Positions 1 through 6,647 are shown, counted from the first letter of the stretch. The stretch: 6,730 bases of DNA from Candidatus Izemoplasma sp. (GCA_007116105.1 SKJA01000072.1:1-6730), one strand, 5' to 3'. Program-made: numbers and translations. Notes: generated by a model not told the origin, from the letters alone.

Positions 1-19
1 CATGGTGTGGGCGCTTTTT
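1..19 (-). terminator. Probable first half of the operon terminator, cut by the window edge
   Basis: Directly after the HPr stop codon the minus strand reads an A-run and then GCGCCCACACC (14-4). An A-run followed by a GC-rich arm is how a bidirectional intrinsic terminator begins; the matching arm GGTGTGGGCGC and a T-run would lie just outside the window. The ATG at 3-1 is not a convincing gene start because no ribosome site precedes it. Confidence 0.4.
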
Positions 20-286
20 TTAGGAAGAGATAAGGCCTTCTTTGGCCATCACGGCGTGTAAAGCTTCATGAATGGCTTGTGCATCTTCAGCGTCAATGTC
101 GATGTGAATTTGGGCCTCAAAAGGCACCCCTAAACTCATCAAAATCATGAGGCTGTGGAGATTGACCCGTTTGTTTCCATATTCAAGAAACATGGGGACA
201 TCGTATTTAGAGGCTTCTTGGACGAGTTTCGATAGTGGTCTGGCGTGAAGACCGATGGGGTCGGCAATCACGTAACTACGACGCAT
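20..286 (-). CDS. ptsH: HPr phosphocarrier protein, operon-embedded
   Basis: Cytoplasmic PTS phosphocarrier (88 aa, the usual HPr length) that takes phosphate from enzyme I-P and passes it to EIIA proteins, here presumably MtlF and the PRD domains of MtlR. The active-site motif GLHARP is at residues 12-17, with His14 as the phosphorylated histidine and Arg16 beside it. The regulatory serine of Gram-positive HPr is kept as Ser45 in HSLMILMSLG (44-53), so it could be an HPr kinase substrate and a CcpA partner. It is therefore a true HPr and not a Crh-type protein lacking the histidine. Compared with Bacillus HPr from memory, Gly after the conserved Met is Ile48 and the Lys before the serine is His44. 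The start overlaps the end of the dehydrogenase gene by 11 nt, with GGAAG upstream as the ribosome site. Finding it in a sugar operon instead of next to ptsI is unusual. It may be a second, mannitol-dedicated HPr or the only one in the cell. Confidence 0.93.
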   Translation of the reverse strand: MRRSYVIADPIGLHARPLSKLVQEASKYDVPMFLEYGNKRVNLHSLMILMSLGVPFEAQIHIDIDAEDAQAIHEALHAVMAKEGLISS

Positions 287-1550
287 CGGGATCTTCCATG
301 ATGTCTTTTAATAAGTAACGTTCAGCCTCTAAGGTCCAAATGAAGTTCTCTGCTTTAACAATGTCATAAAGTGTTTGATATTTGGGGTTTAAATCGACGA
401 GTGTGTGTAAGTCTTCAAGTGCGGTCAGCGGCATCCGGTGATGGGTGTAGATCATTTTTTTACCCCCAGGGATGCTGGGATAGTTTAAGACTGTCTCCAC
501 AACCGAGTCCAACCCGCCAATGTGGGTGATCATGGAGCCGGGTCGAATGCGGTTTTGAGCGGTGAGCTCTAAGGATTCAAGTAAGTCATCGGTGTTGCCA
601 CCCGTGGAGCCAATGACTTTGGTCGCACCATAATGGACATTGTATAAGTTGATGTTTGCGGTAAACTGATCGTCGGTTGGTCCGGCGAAGAAATTTAGGG
701 TGCCATCTTTACCAAGCAAACGGTCTCCTTGTTCACACAGTGCTTTCACCGGAACGAACACCATCACATCATCGTAGCCCAGGCCGCCGTTTAAGCTTCG
801 TAAGTAGGCTTCCACGTCGTCGTGGTCTGCGGGATTGACGTAATGAAGTTCCACGCCGTGTTGTGCGGCTTCTTCAACCGTGAAGACCTCACTTGCGCGT
901 TTTAGACGGTCATGATCGAGATCGGTGATGACCAACAGTCTCGGTTTATGATCGCGATGAATCGCATAATCGATGGCCCCTAAGCCCATGGGTCCAGCAC
1001 CACCTAAAATGGCTAAGGCCCCGTGTTCTTTGATGTCCATGACATGGGTGTATTGACTGGGAATGGTGTGATAGGTCGCGTGAAACGCGCCAATCACGCA
1101 CGACATCGGTTCAGCCAGTGAGGCTTCGAAAAAGGCGTCGCCTTTGTAGTTGATTAAACAGTTGATTTCCATCACTTCGTTGGGAATGATCGCATACGTC
1201 ATGTCCCCACCATACCAACGGAAAGAATATCCAGGTGAATCCATGCTGCCTTTATAGTTGAGGGCGGGTTGAATCGCAAATTTATCGCCTTCTTTAAACT
1301 GATGGGCCCATTTTTTTCCTACTTTTTTGATGATGCCCGCAAACTCATGACCGATGACAATGGGGTTCACGTCACAATCATTGGGTACGCGTTTGTGTTT
1401 TTTTCCGAGTTTGGTGGCTTTGTAGGTAGACATACAAATGGAGTCACTGATGACTTTGACTAAGATTTCATCGTCCCCCATGGTGGGGAGTTCAAATTCA
1501 TCGAGTTTGAGTTGGTTTTCACCATATAACCTTACAGCGTGTGTTTTCAT
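276..1550 (-). CDS. SorE-like zinc-dependent sugar-phosphate dehydrogenase (L-sorbose-1-phosphate reductase family)
   Basis: Medium-chain zinc dehydrogenase of 424 aa, closest by recall to L-sorbose-1-phosphate reductase (SorE), which interconverts L-sorbose-1-P and D-glucitol-6-P. Visible parts are the catalytic-zinc residues Cys39, His68-Glu69 in GHEF and Glu147 in LAEPMSC; the Rossmann loop GGAGPMGLG (183-191); and Asp210 at the end of the second strand, which favours NAD(H) over NADP(H). The four-cysteine structural-zinc loop of alcohol and sorbitol dehydrogenases is missing between 90 and 125. The tail from about 366 to 424 is typical of the SorE group as I remember it. The start overlaps the kinase stop (ATGA) and the 3' end overlaps HPr. 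It sits where mtlD would be in a mannitol operon, so I infer that it oxidises mannitol-1-P, plausibly at C2 to fructose-1-P. The alternatives are oxidation at C5 to fructose-6-P, or a role on glucitol-6-P or L-sorbose-1-P. The family call is firm; the substrate is not. Confidence 0.88.
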   Translation of the reverse strand: MKTHAVRLYGENQLKLDEFELPTMGDDEILVKVISDSICMSTYKATKLGKKHKRVPNDCDVNPIVIGHEFAGIIKKVGKKWAHQFKEGDKFAIQPALNYKGSMDSPGYSFRWYGGDMTYAIIPNEVMEINCLINYKGDAFFEASLAEPMSCVIGAFHATYHTIPSQYTHVMDIKEHGALAILGGAGPMGLGAIDYAIHRDHKPRLLVITDLDHDRLKRASEVFTVEEAAQHGVELHYVNPADHDDVEAYLRSLNGGLGYDDVMVFVPVKALCEQGDRLLGKDGTLNFFAGPTDDQFTANINLYNVHYGATKVIGSTGGNTDDLLESLELTAQNRIRPGSMITHIGGLDSVVETVLNYPSIPGGKKMIYTHHRMPLTALEDLHTLVDLNPKYQTLYDIVKAENFIWTLEAERYLLKDIMEDPDAS

Positions 1551-2491
1551 TGTTTACCTTCCTTTTCTTCTTTAAGTATGATCTGTGTGAAGAGTGTTTG
1601 AATGTCATAAGGGGCTGGCGGCGTGGTGCCTTCGGTTTGCGTAGCAGCACTGGCCGTTGCCGAAGCGTATTTTAACGTTTCTTCAAAGCCATGGCCTTTC
1701 GCTTTAGCCACCATCAAGCCAGCCACAAAGGCGTCGCCTGCACCAACCGTGCTTTTGGTTTCGAGTGTTAAAGGATTCGCAAACAACCAGCGTGTGCCTT
1801 GTTTGGCGAGGGCCCCTTGGTGACCAAGGGTCACATAAATGTCCTCGACGTTGTCAAAGCGTGGATCACGTAAAAACCCTTTGATGTCTTCAAGTGTGGG
1901 TAAGGGTTTACCAGCCAAAGTTTCAAGTTCTTGGCGGTTAGGCTTGAGAATGGTCGGGTGAGCTTTTAACCCTTCTTCCAAGGCTTGGTTGGAAGCGTCT
2001 AAGACGGTCTTTACCCCGCGTACATGCGAACGTTTTATGAGACGTGCATACAGGTCTGTGGGCGCCCCTTTGGGCAGTGAACCACTTAACACCAACCAAT
2101 CCCCCGCACTCAAACGGTCTTCTAAATACCGCTCTAAACGGTCATAAGCGTCTTCTTGAAAGAGAGGCCCATCTTCGTTGAGTTCAATCATTTTCCGTAG
2201 GTTTAAAGGCCAAATCTTTAGATTTTCACGGGTTTCACCCACGACTTGGATGAAGTGGTGATCAAGTTTTAAGGCGTTTAGGTTTTCTTTGATAAAGTGA
2301 CCGTTTTGGCCAGCCAAAAAGCCAGTGAGTAACGGTTCAAAACCTAAGCGGTCCAACACTTTTCCGACATTGATGCCTTTGCCTGCGGCGTCACGTTGGG
2401 TGCTTTTGACAGGGTTGACGTGATCGATCTGAAAGTCTTCGATGACGATGGTCCGGTCAATCGCAGGGTTGAGGGTGACGGTGACAATCAT
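1547..2491 (-). CDS. fruK: PfkB-family hexose-phosphate kinase, 1-phosphofructokinase (FruK/LacC) type
   Basis: Cytoplasmic ATP-dependent sugar-phosphate kinase of 314 aa, the usual length for the FruK/LacC/PfkB group. It starts with the family opening VTLNPAID (5-12). It also has the substrate loop AAGKGINV (35-42), LSGSLPKG (135-142), KPNRQELE (183-190), and the anion-hole and catalytic-base motif STVGAGDAF (247-255) with Asp253. FruK converts fructose-1-P to fructose-1,6-bisphosphate, while LacC acts on tagatose-6-P; the N-terminal half reads more like FruK, but motifs alone do not separate them. The start codon overlaps the mtlF stop (ATGA), with GAAGG upstream, and its own TGA stop overlaps the dehydrogenase start, so the three genes are probably translationally coupled. 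In this context it would act on the ketose phosphate made by the neighbouring dehydrogenase. If that product is fructose-6-P, the enzyme would have to act as a 6-phosphofructokinase. Confidence 0.9.
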   Translation of the reverse strand: MIVTVTLNPAIDRTIVIEDFQIDHVNPVKSTQRDAAGKGINVGKVLDRLGFEPLLTGFLAGQNGHFIKENLNALKLDHHFIQVVGETRENLKIWPLNLRKMIELNEDGPLFQEDAYDRLERYLEDRLSAGDWLVLSGSLPKGAPTDLYARLIKRSHVRGVKTVLDASNQALEEGLKAHPTILKPNRQELETLAGKPLPTLEDIKGFLRDPRFDNVEDIYVTLGHQGALAKQGTRWLFANPLTLETKSTVGAGDAFVAGLMVAKAKGHGFEETLKYASATASAATQTEGTTPPAPYDIQTLFTQIILKEEKEGKQ

Positions 2492-2928
2492 GATTCACTA
2501 CCTTCGGTGAAGAGTTTGTAGACTAAGTTCACATCACGTGTGTGCCACAGTTTTTTGGCATCGTCTTCATCACCAAAAGCTTCCGCAATGTTGGCTAAGA
2601 TTTTGATGTGATCGTTGTCTTTACCGGCAATGCCAATGACGAGGTATGCGGTGTTCCCATTGTATTCAATGCCCTCTGGATATTGCATGACCACCAAGCC
2701 TGAATGCAAGATTTGATGACGCGCTTTCCCCACTCCGTGAGGAATGGCGATGCCATTTCCAATGTAAGTTGAGACAATTTCTTCACGTTCGAACATCGCA
2801 TCCACATACTCAGACGTGACATACCCCTCTTCAATGAGTCGTTCCCCTACCAATCGAATGGCCTCATCGCGAGAGGAACTGGGTAATCCTAAAATGATGT
2901 TATGAGGACTTAAAATCGCTTTTTTCAT
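2488..2928 (-). CDS. mtlF: PTS mannitol-specific EIIA component
   Basis: Soluble mannitol/fructose-class EIIA of 146 aa that carries phosphate from HPr to the EIIB domain of MtlA. The phosphorylated histidine is His64 in GNGIAIPHGVGKAR (57-70), a near-textbook EIIA-Mtl motif. The second conserved histidine of the family is His107 in the DNDHIKILANIAEAF stretch (104-118). It is a free-standing single domain, as in Bacillus, Staphylococcus and Geobacillus, and complements MtlA, which has no EIIA. The start is fixed by a strong AAGGAG with 7-nt spacing (2936-2941). The gene begins 15 nt after the mtlR stop with no terminator between them, and its stop overlaps the kinase start by 4 nt. This mtlR-mtlF order is the classical Gram-positive one. 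No key residue is missing. Confidence 0.96.
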   Translation of the reverse strand: MKKAILSPHNIILGLPSSSRDEAIRLVGERLIEEGYVTSEYVDAMFEREEIVSTYIGNGIAIPHGVGKARHQILHSGLVVMQYPEGIEYNGNTAYLVIGIAGKDNDHIKILANIAEAFGDEDDAKKLWHTRDVNLVYKLFTEGSES

Positions 2929-2943
2929 GTCTAGACTCCTTTT

Positions 2944-5061
2944 TTATGTTAGTAACGCACTATTTTTTTCTTTGATATAGCTCGTAAAGTGTTGTTCAAA
3001 CCATTGTTTTAACATCGTGGCTTCCATTCCGCGAAGGGCTTGTAAGAAGGTGTCGTTGCTTACGCATAAGCGACTGACTTCACTGATGACATCTAAGGCC
3101 GCTGAACTCATCTCTTTTGGTGCTAATAAGATTAACAACGTCTCAATCGTGTGCTCTTTATAAGTGAGTGGTTTGCTTAACCGTAAGATTTGGACACTCA
3201 GATGGGTGATGCCTTGGGTCCTTGTATGTAAGAACAACACACGCTCTTCTTCAAAGATGATGGAGCCTAAGTGTTCACGGTGCAACAAGTCTTTTTCGAT
3301 GACCGCAGCGGCAGAATAGCGCGCCGCCACTGAGGCGATGAGGGTGTCGTGTGTGAGGGCGATGTCATCGTCGATGATTAGGTGACGCATGAGTTCTAAA
3401 ACGGCACTCGTATACGCTTGAATCAGTTCAAGCGCATCAAACGAGACGCTGGTTTTGGGGATGGTGCCATGGTGTGGCTGCATCAAGGCGCTGGCTTTTA
3501 AGGCCACTTCAATCCGTTCTAAATCGTTGTCAATTAACAATGGATTCACGGTGACCACCGGCACCAATCGATTGTCGAGGGGCACGGTGGAGATGATGAT
3601 GTCGACGTGTTCTTCTAACAACCAGTTCTCAGAGAGCTGTGTGGTTGAAAAGACACCAACGATGTCGACGTTTGGAAACTCCGATTTGACACGTTCTGCG
3701 AGCATTTTCGAGGTCCCAAAGCCGCTCATGCACGTCACGACAACGCGGTAGCGTCGACGGGCGTAGGGTGTTTTGTTTTTCATCGCTTCTATCGCGGAGC
3801 CTAAATGCAAGGCAATAAAGCCAATCTCTGATTCAGGAAGTCGAATCGTTAACCGTTGTTCCAAGATGGCAGCGCAACGGGTCGCAAGATCAAAGACGTC
3901 GGGATAGTGCTCTTTAATTTTATCGAGTAGGGGATTACGGATGTCGAGGTTCATATGAATGCGATTGATGGAAAGGCGTAAATGATCAACTAACCCCACC
4001 AATAACGCATCGGACTGTTTCAAAGGATAGCCGGATTCTTTTTCAGCTAAGCGAATCATCTCATTGATGATGGAGGCTAACTGGTAATTACTGATGATCA
4101 GTTCGTTAAACTTTAAGACGGATTCATCGTAAAGGCCGTGGTGATACCGTGCCCCTTTAAGATGCATGGTGATGTAGCCAATCTCTGCTTGGGGGATTTC
4201 GAGCTTGAGATGTTTGGCTAAATGGGTTGTTAAGTTTTTTGCAATCGCAAATTCATCAAACAGTCGTAAGTTTTCCAGTGTTTCGGGTGCCATGTCGATG
4301 AGTTCGCCGTTTTGTAAACGTTTAATCGCGAGCGCTAAATGGACCGCTAAAGCGGTATAAGAACTTTCCGCGAACTGAAACCCCATGCTGTCTTGACTGT
4401 CGTGGATGGCTTCTTCAATTAAATGTATGGTTTTAAGATCGATCATATCCAGCAGTTTTTGTGTGATGCGGGTGTGTGTCAATGGTTTGGTGTCTTCTTT
4501 GTGAAGGGTGTTGACATACGTGTTCATCACATCACGAAGCTGAGCACCGTCTAAACGCTCATATAAAAAGCGCATGAGAGCTCGTCGTTTGTTGTTTTCA
4601 GTACCCTCTACCCAAAGTCCGTGACCTTGTTTGCGAGAGAGTGTTAACTCGTGTTCTTGTAACCAGGTCGACACCGCATCTAAATCGTGTGACACGGTGG
4701 CTTCAGAGACGTCGAGTATTTTTGCAAAATAGGAAAGTTTTAAGACGTCCGTGGCTAAAAGTGCTTCCGTTGCGATGAAGGTTTGACGTTCAATGGGGGT
4801 GTAGACTAAGGCGACCTCACTGTCGTGTAAAAGAGCTTGCAGTGCTGTTTTCTTAGAGGCGTCAAGTTCTAGATAGAGTCCTTGTTTAGGATGTCTTAAT
4901 AGAGTGGCCCCTTGAGTTTCAAACCAACGATCCACAAACGGCAAATCCCGCATGATGGTGCGTTTGGACACACCCAAAGAATCCGCGATTTTCTGGACTG
5001 TGATTGGGTTTGAGGTGTTTAGCAACACTTCGATGATGTTTCGCTCACGGGTGGTTAACAT
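2944..5061 (-). CDS. mtlR: Mannitol operon transcriptional activator MtlR (PRD, EIIB-like and EIIA-like domains)
   Basis: DNA-binding activator of 705 aa whose activity is set by PTS phosphorylation. Domains in order: an N-terminal helix-turn-helix (about 5-60); a second, Mga-like HTH (about 80-155); PRD1 with His241 and His300; PRD2 with His360 (LVDHLRLSINR) and His419 (IGFIALHLG); an EIIB-Gat-like domain with Cys444 in CMSGFGTSK; and a C-terminal EIIA-Mtl-like domain with His612 in FLHTRTQG. In Bacillus MtlR, phosphorylation of PRD2 by HPr is needed for activity, while phosphorylation of the EIIB-like cysteine by EIIA inactivates it; all corresponding residues are present, so the same logic is expected. 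The PRD pattern resembles antiterminators, but the two HTH domains show that it binds DNA. GGAG lies 8 nt before the ATG. It follows mtlA after a terminator and leads a packed set of five genes. It is the likely activator of the mtlA promoter. Confidence 0.95.
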   Translation of the reverse strand: MLTTRERNIIEVLLNTSNPITVQKIADSLGVSKRTIMRDLPFVDRWFETQGATLLRHPKQGLYLELDASKKTALQALLHDSEVALVYTPIERQTFIATEALLATDVLKLSYFAKILDVSEATVSHDLDAVSTWLQEHELTLSRKQGHGLWVEGTENNKRRALMRFLYERLDGAQLRDVMNTYVNTLHKEDTKPLTHTRITQKLLDMIDLKTIHLIEEAIHDSQDSMGFQFAESSYTALAVHLALAIKRLQNGELIDMAPETLENLRLFDEFAIAKNLTTHLAKHLKLEIPQAEIGYITMHLKGARYHHGLYDESVLKFNELIISNYQLASIINEMIRLAEKESGYPLKQSDALLVGLVDHLRLSINRIHMNLDIRNPLLDKIKEHYPDVFDLATRCAAILEQRLTIRLPESEIGFIALHLGSAIEAMKNKTPYARRRYRVVVTCMSGFGTSKMLAERVKSEFPNVDIVGVFSTTQLSENWLLEEHVDIIISTVPLDNRLVPVVTVNPLLIDNDLERIEVALKASALMQPHHGTIPKTSVSFDALELIQAYTSAVLELMRHLIIDDDIALTHDTLIASVAARYSAAAVIEKDLLHREHLGSIIFEEERVLFLHTRTQGITHLSVQILRLSKPLTYKEHTIETLLILLAPKEMSSAALDVISEVSRLCVSNDTFLQALRGMEATMLKQWFEQHFTSYIKEKNSALLT

Positions 5062-5120
5062 CCGACACGCTCCAACGTATGACCTATCTTTATCATAAGG
5101 TAAATGAAAGGATAACTAAA
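5062..5120 (-). promoter_or_regulatory. Candidate weak mtlR promoter and ribosome site
   Basis: This lies between the terminator and mtlR. TATGAT at 5097-5092 matches five of six bases of the -10 consensus. A poor -35, TTTAGT (5120-5115), sits 17 nt before it. GGAG (5073-5070) with 8-nt spacing serves the mtlR ATG. A weak constitutive promoter would suit a regulator gene, but the -35 match is only three of six, so readthrough from mtlA may matter as much. Confidence 0.35.
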
Positions 5121-5184
5121 GAACTTAAGGTTTTACTTTGTCGAAAGATTTTCATGTATGCAGTGACAAACCTAAATAATAAAG

Positions 5185-5215
5185 AAAGGCACGGTCGATT
5201 TTCGACCGTGCCTTT
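5185..5215 (-). terminator. Intrinsic terminator between mtlA and mtlR
   Basis: A perfect 14-bp inverted repeat (AAAGGCACGGTCGA and its complement) with a 3-nt loop, beginning 8 nt after the mtlA stop codon. On the minus strand it is followed by a T-rich run (TTTCTTTATTATTT), partly provided by the end of the repeat. The flanking A and T tracts make it able to work in both directions, but no gene in the window approaches from the other side. It should end most mtlA transcripts and lower expression of mtlR and the genes after it, giving more transporter than regulator and enzymes. Confidence 0.9.
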
Positions 5216-5222
5216 TCAAATC

Positions 5223-6584
5223 TTATTTAAGCCGATCTACGAGTTGATCATATTCGGGTGCCCCGACAAAGTTTTCAATCGAGATGATTTCTGCTTGAGG
5301 CGCATGTTTGGCAGCGCGTGCTTTCAAGTCCTTGTGTGTGACCACTAAGTTCACATCACTTGGGATGTCTTCTAAACTACAGTTGATGACTTCAAGTTCA
5401 ATGCCAGCTTTTTTAAACTTGTTTCGCAGTGTTGATGCGCCCATTGCGGATGATCCCATGCCTGCGTCACAGGCGAAGGCAATACGCTCAACGGTTTTTA
5501 CTTTTTTGTCTGCGGCGGATTTCATTTCGCTGACTTTTGCTTGTGCTTGTGCTAAGTTGTCAACCAACGATTTGTCTCGTTTTAAGAAGAACGAAGCCAC
5601 TAAGAAACTGACGACGGTTGAGGTTAAAACACCGGCAAGGACACCGATGAATCCACCACGAGGTGTCATGGCTAGCAGAGCGAAAATACTACCAGGGGAT
5701 GGTGTGGCAACGAGTCCAGCGTTGAAAATAACAAAGGTGAATACGCCGGTTGCCCCACCTGCAATCGCGGCTAAGACAAGAACCGGTTTCATTAAGACAT
5801 ACGGGAAGTAGATTTCATGAATCCCACCAAAGAAGTGGATGATGATCGAGCCTGGGGCACTCTCTTTAGACATCCCTTTACCGAAGAAGTAAAAGGCTAA
5901 TAAGATGCCAAGACCAGGTCCTGGATTGGTTTCGAGTAAGAAGAAAATAGATTTTCCTGCTTCCGCGGCTTCGGCGACCCCTAGAGGACCTAAAATACCG
6001 TGGTTGATTGCATTGTTTAAGAATAAGATTTTCGCAGGTTCAATGAAGAACGACGCGATGGGGAGTAAGTTTGCATCGACCATCACACGGACGAATGCTT
6101 CTAAGACATTGTTAAGCCCTAACACAACAGGACCGATGATGAGCAGTGCAAGCATCGATAACAACATCCCAGCAATACCGGCTGAGAAGTTAGCGACGAG
6201 CATTTCGAAGCCTGTGGGCACTTTGCCTTCAAGCCATTGGTCAATTTTTTTGATGACATAACCACCCAATGGTCCCATGACCATGGCGCCGATAAACATC
6301 GGGATGTCCGCTCCAACAATGACACCCATGGTTGCGATGACACCAAGCACACCACCGCGAATGCCGTAAACTAAGCGACCACCGGTAAACCCGATCAGCA
6401 TTGGCAGCATGTAAATGATCATTGGGCCAACGAGTTGAGACAAGGTTTCGTTCGGGATCCAACCCGTAGGGATAAAGAATGCGGTGATTAAACCCCAAGC
6501 GATAAAGGCGCCAATGTTCGGCATCACCATACCGCTTAAAAAGCGGCCAAAGCGTTGAACTTGTACACGGAAGGTTGATTCCAT
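5223..6584 (-). CDS. mtlA: PTS mannitol-specific EIICB component
   Basis: Membrane permease and phosphotransferase of 453 aa that imports D-mannitol and releases mannitol-1-phosphate. The EIIC domain (about 1-335) is hydrophobic with many membrane segments. It carries the mannitol-type motifs NHGI (194-197, His195) and GGIHEIYFPYVLMKP (253-267, with Glu257 in the sugar-site motif). A hydrophilic linker (about 336-362) leads to the EIIB domain, whose phosphorylated residue is Cys372 in ACDAGMGSSAMGAS (371-384). There is no EIIA domain, so the protein relies on the separate mtlF gene, as in Bacillus and Staphylococcus rather than E. coli. An ATG at 6620 would add 12 residues, but AGGAGG at 6591-6596 lies 6 nt before the ATG at 6584, and the MESTFRVQVQRFG beginning fits the family, so 6584 is the start. 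The gene is preceded by an activator-type promoter with a cre and followed by a terminator. The motif match makes mannitol the likeliest substrate; a related polyol remains possible. Confidence 0.96.
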   Translation of the reverse strand: MESTFRVQVQRFGRFLSGMVMPNIGAFIAWGLITAFFIPTGWIPNETLSQLVGPMIIYMLPMLIGFTGGRLVYGIRGGVLGVIATMGVIVGADIPMFIGAMVMGPLGGYVIKKIDQWLEGKVPTGFEMLVANFSAGIAGMLLSMLALLIIGPVVLGLNNVLEAFVRVMVDANLLPIASFFIEPAKILFLNNAINHGILGPLGVAEAAEAGKSIFFLLETNPGPGLGILLAFYFFGKGMSKESAPGSIIIHFFGGIHEIYFPYVLMKPVLVLAAIAGGATGVFTFVIFNAGLVATPSPGSIFALLAMTPRGGFIGVLAGVLTSTVVSFLVASFFLKRDKSLVDNLAQAQAKVSEMKSAADKKVKTVERIAFACDAGMGSSAMGASTLRNKFKKAGIELEVINCSLEDIPSDVNLVVTHKDLKARAAKHAPQAEIISIENFVGAPEYDQLVDRLK

Positions 6585-6590
6585 AAAAAG

Positions 6591-6596
6591 CCTCCT
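6591..6596 (-). promoter_or_regulatory. mtlA ribosome binding site that fixes the start
   Basis: AGGAGG on the minus strand, 6 nt before the ATG at 6584. No comparable site precedes the in-frame ATG at 6620, which lies next to the predicted -10 box and probably upstream of the transcript start. Confidence 0.93.
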
Positions 6597-6618
6597 ATAA
6601 ATAATGTTTGATAGGGTC

Positions 6619-6647
6619 ATTGTAAGTTGGAAACGCTATCAAAACAA
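6619..6647 (-). promoter_or_regulatory. Predicted mtlA promoter
   Basis: The -10 box TACAAT (6624-6619) matches five of six consensus bases. The -35 TTGTTT (6647-6642) matches only three and sits at the ideal 17-nt spacing. A good -10 with a poor -35 is what an activator-dependent promoter looks like, in line with MtlR control. The start of transcription would fall near 6612, giving a leader of about 27 nt. An alternative pair, TTGTCA (6685-6680) and TTAAAT (6662-6657), also has 17-nt spacing, but its -35 falls within the operator-like element. Confidence 0.6.
6627..6642 (+). promoter_or_regulatory. Catabolite responsive element (cre) for CcpA
   Basis: TTGGAAACGCTATCAA agrees with every fixed position of the Bacillus cre consensus WTGNAANCGNWNNCAW in this orientation. 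It occupies the spacer between the predicted -35 and -10 of mtlA, where CcpA bound to seryl-phosphorylated HPr would block RNA polymerase when a preferred sugar is present. Confidence 0.8.

Noticed and set aside
1..3. ATG on the minus strand at the left edge as the start of another gene, for example ptsI
   Set aside because: There is no ribosome site in the 16 nt before it, and the sequence fits a terminator arm better. Too little sequence is present to decide.
1547..2490. Mycoplasma/Spiroplasma genetic code with TGA as tryptophan
   Set aside because: mtlF and the kinase both end at TGA exactly where their family lengths end, and conserved tryptophans are TGG.
3455..3751. Plus-strand open frame opposite mtlR
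   Set aside because: It overlaps the conserved EIIB-like domain of MtlR and has no family features.
2944..5061. MtlR as an RNA-binding BglG-type antiterminator
   Set aside because: The N-terminus carries two DNA-binding HTH domains and no CAT RNA-binding domain. The hairpin after mtlA also lacks a visible RAT-like antiterminator sequence.
5079..5348. Plus-strand frame crossing the mtlA-mtlR gap
   Set aside because: It runs through the terminator hairpin and into the mtlA 3' end, and the protein resembles nothing known to me.
5308..6261. Long open frames on the plus strand (5308-5811 and 5905-6261)
   Set aside because: They lie opposite mtlA, have no ribosome sites or recognisable motifs, and are explained as reflections of its codon pattern.
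6585..6620. Upstream in-frame ATG at 6620 as the mtlA start, adding 12 residues
   Set aside because: The added stretch contains the ribosome site AGGAGG and lies at the predicted -10 and transcript start. The ATG at 6584 has ideal spacing and a family-like N-terminus.
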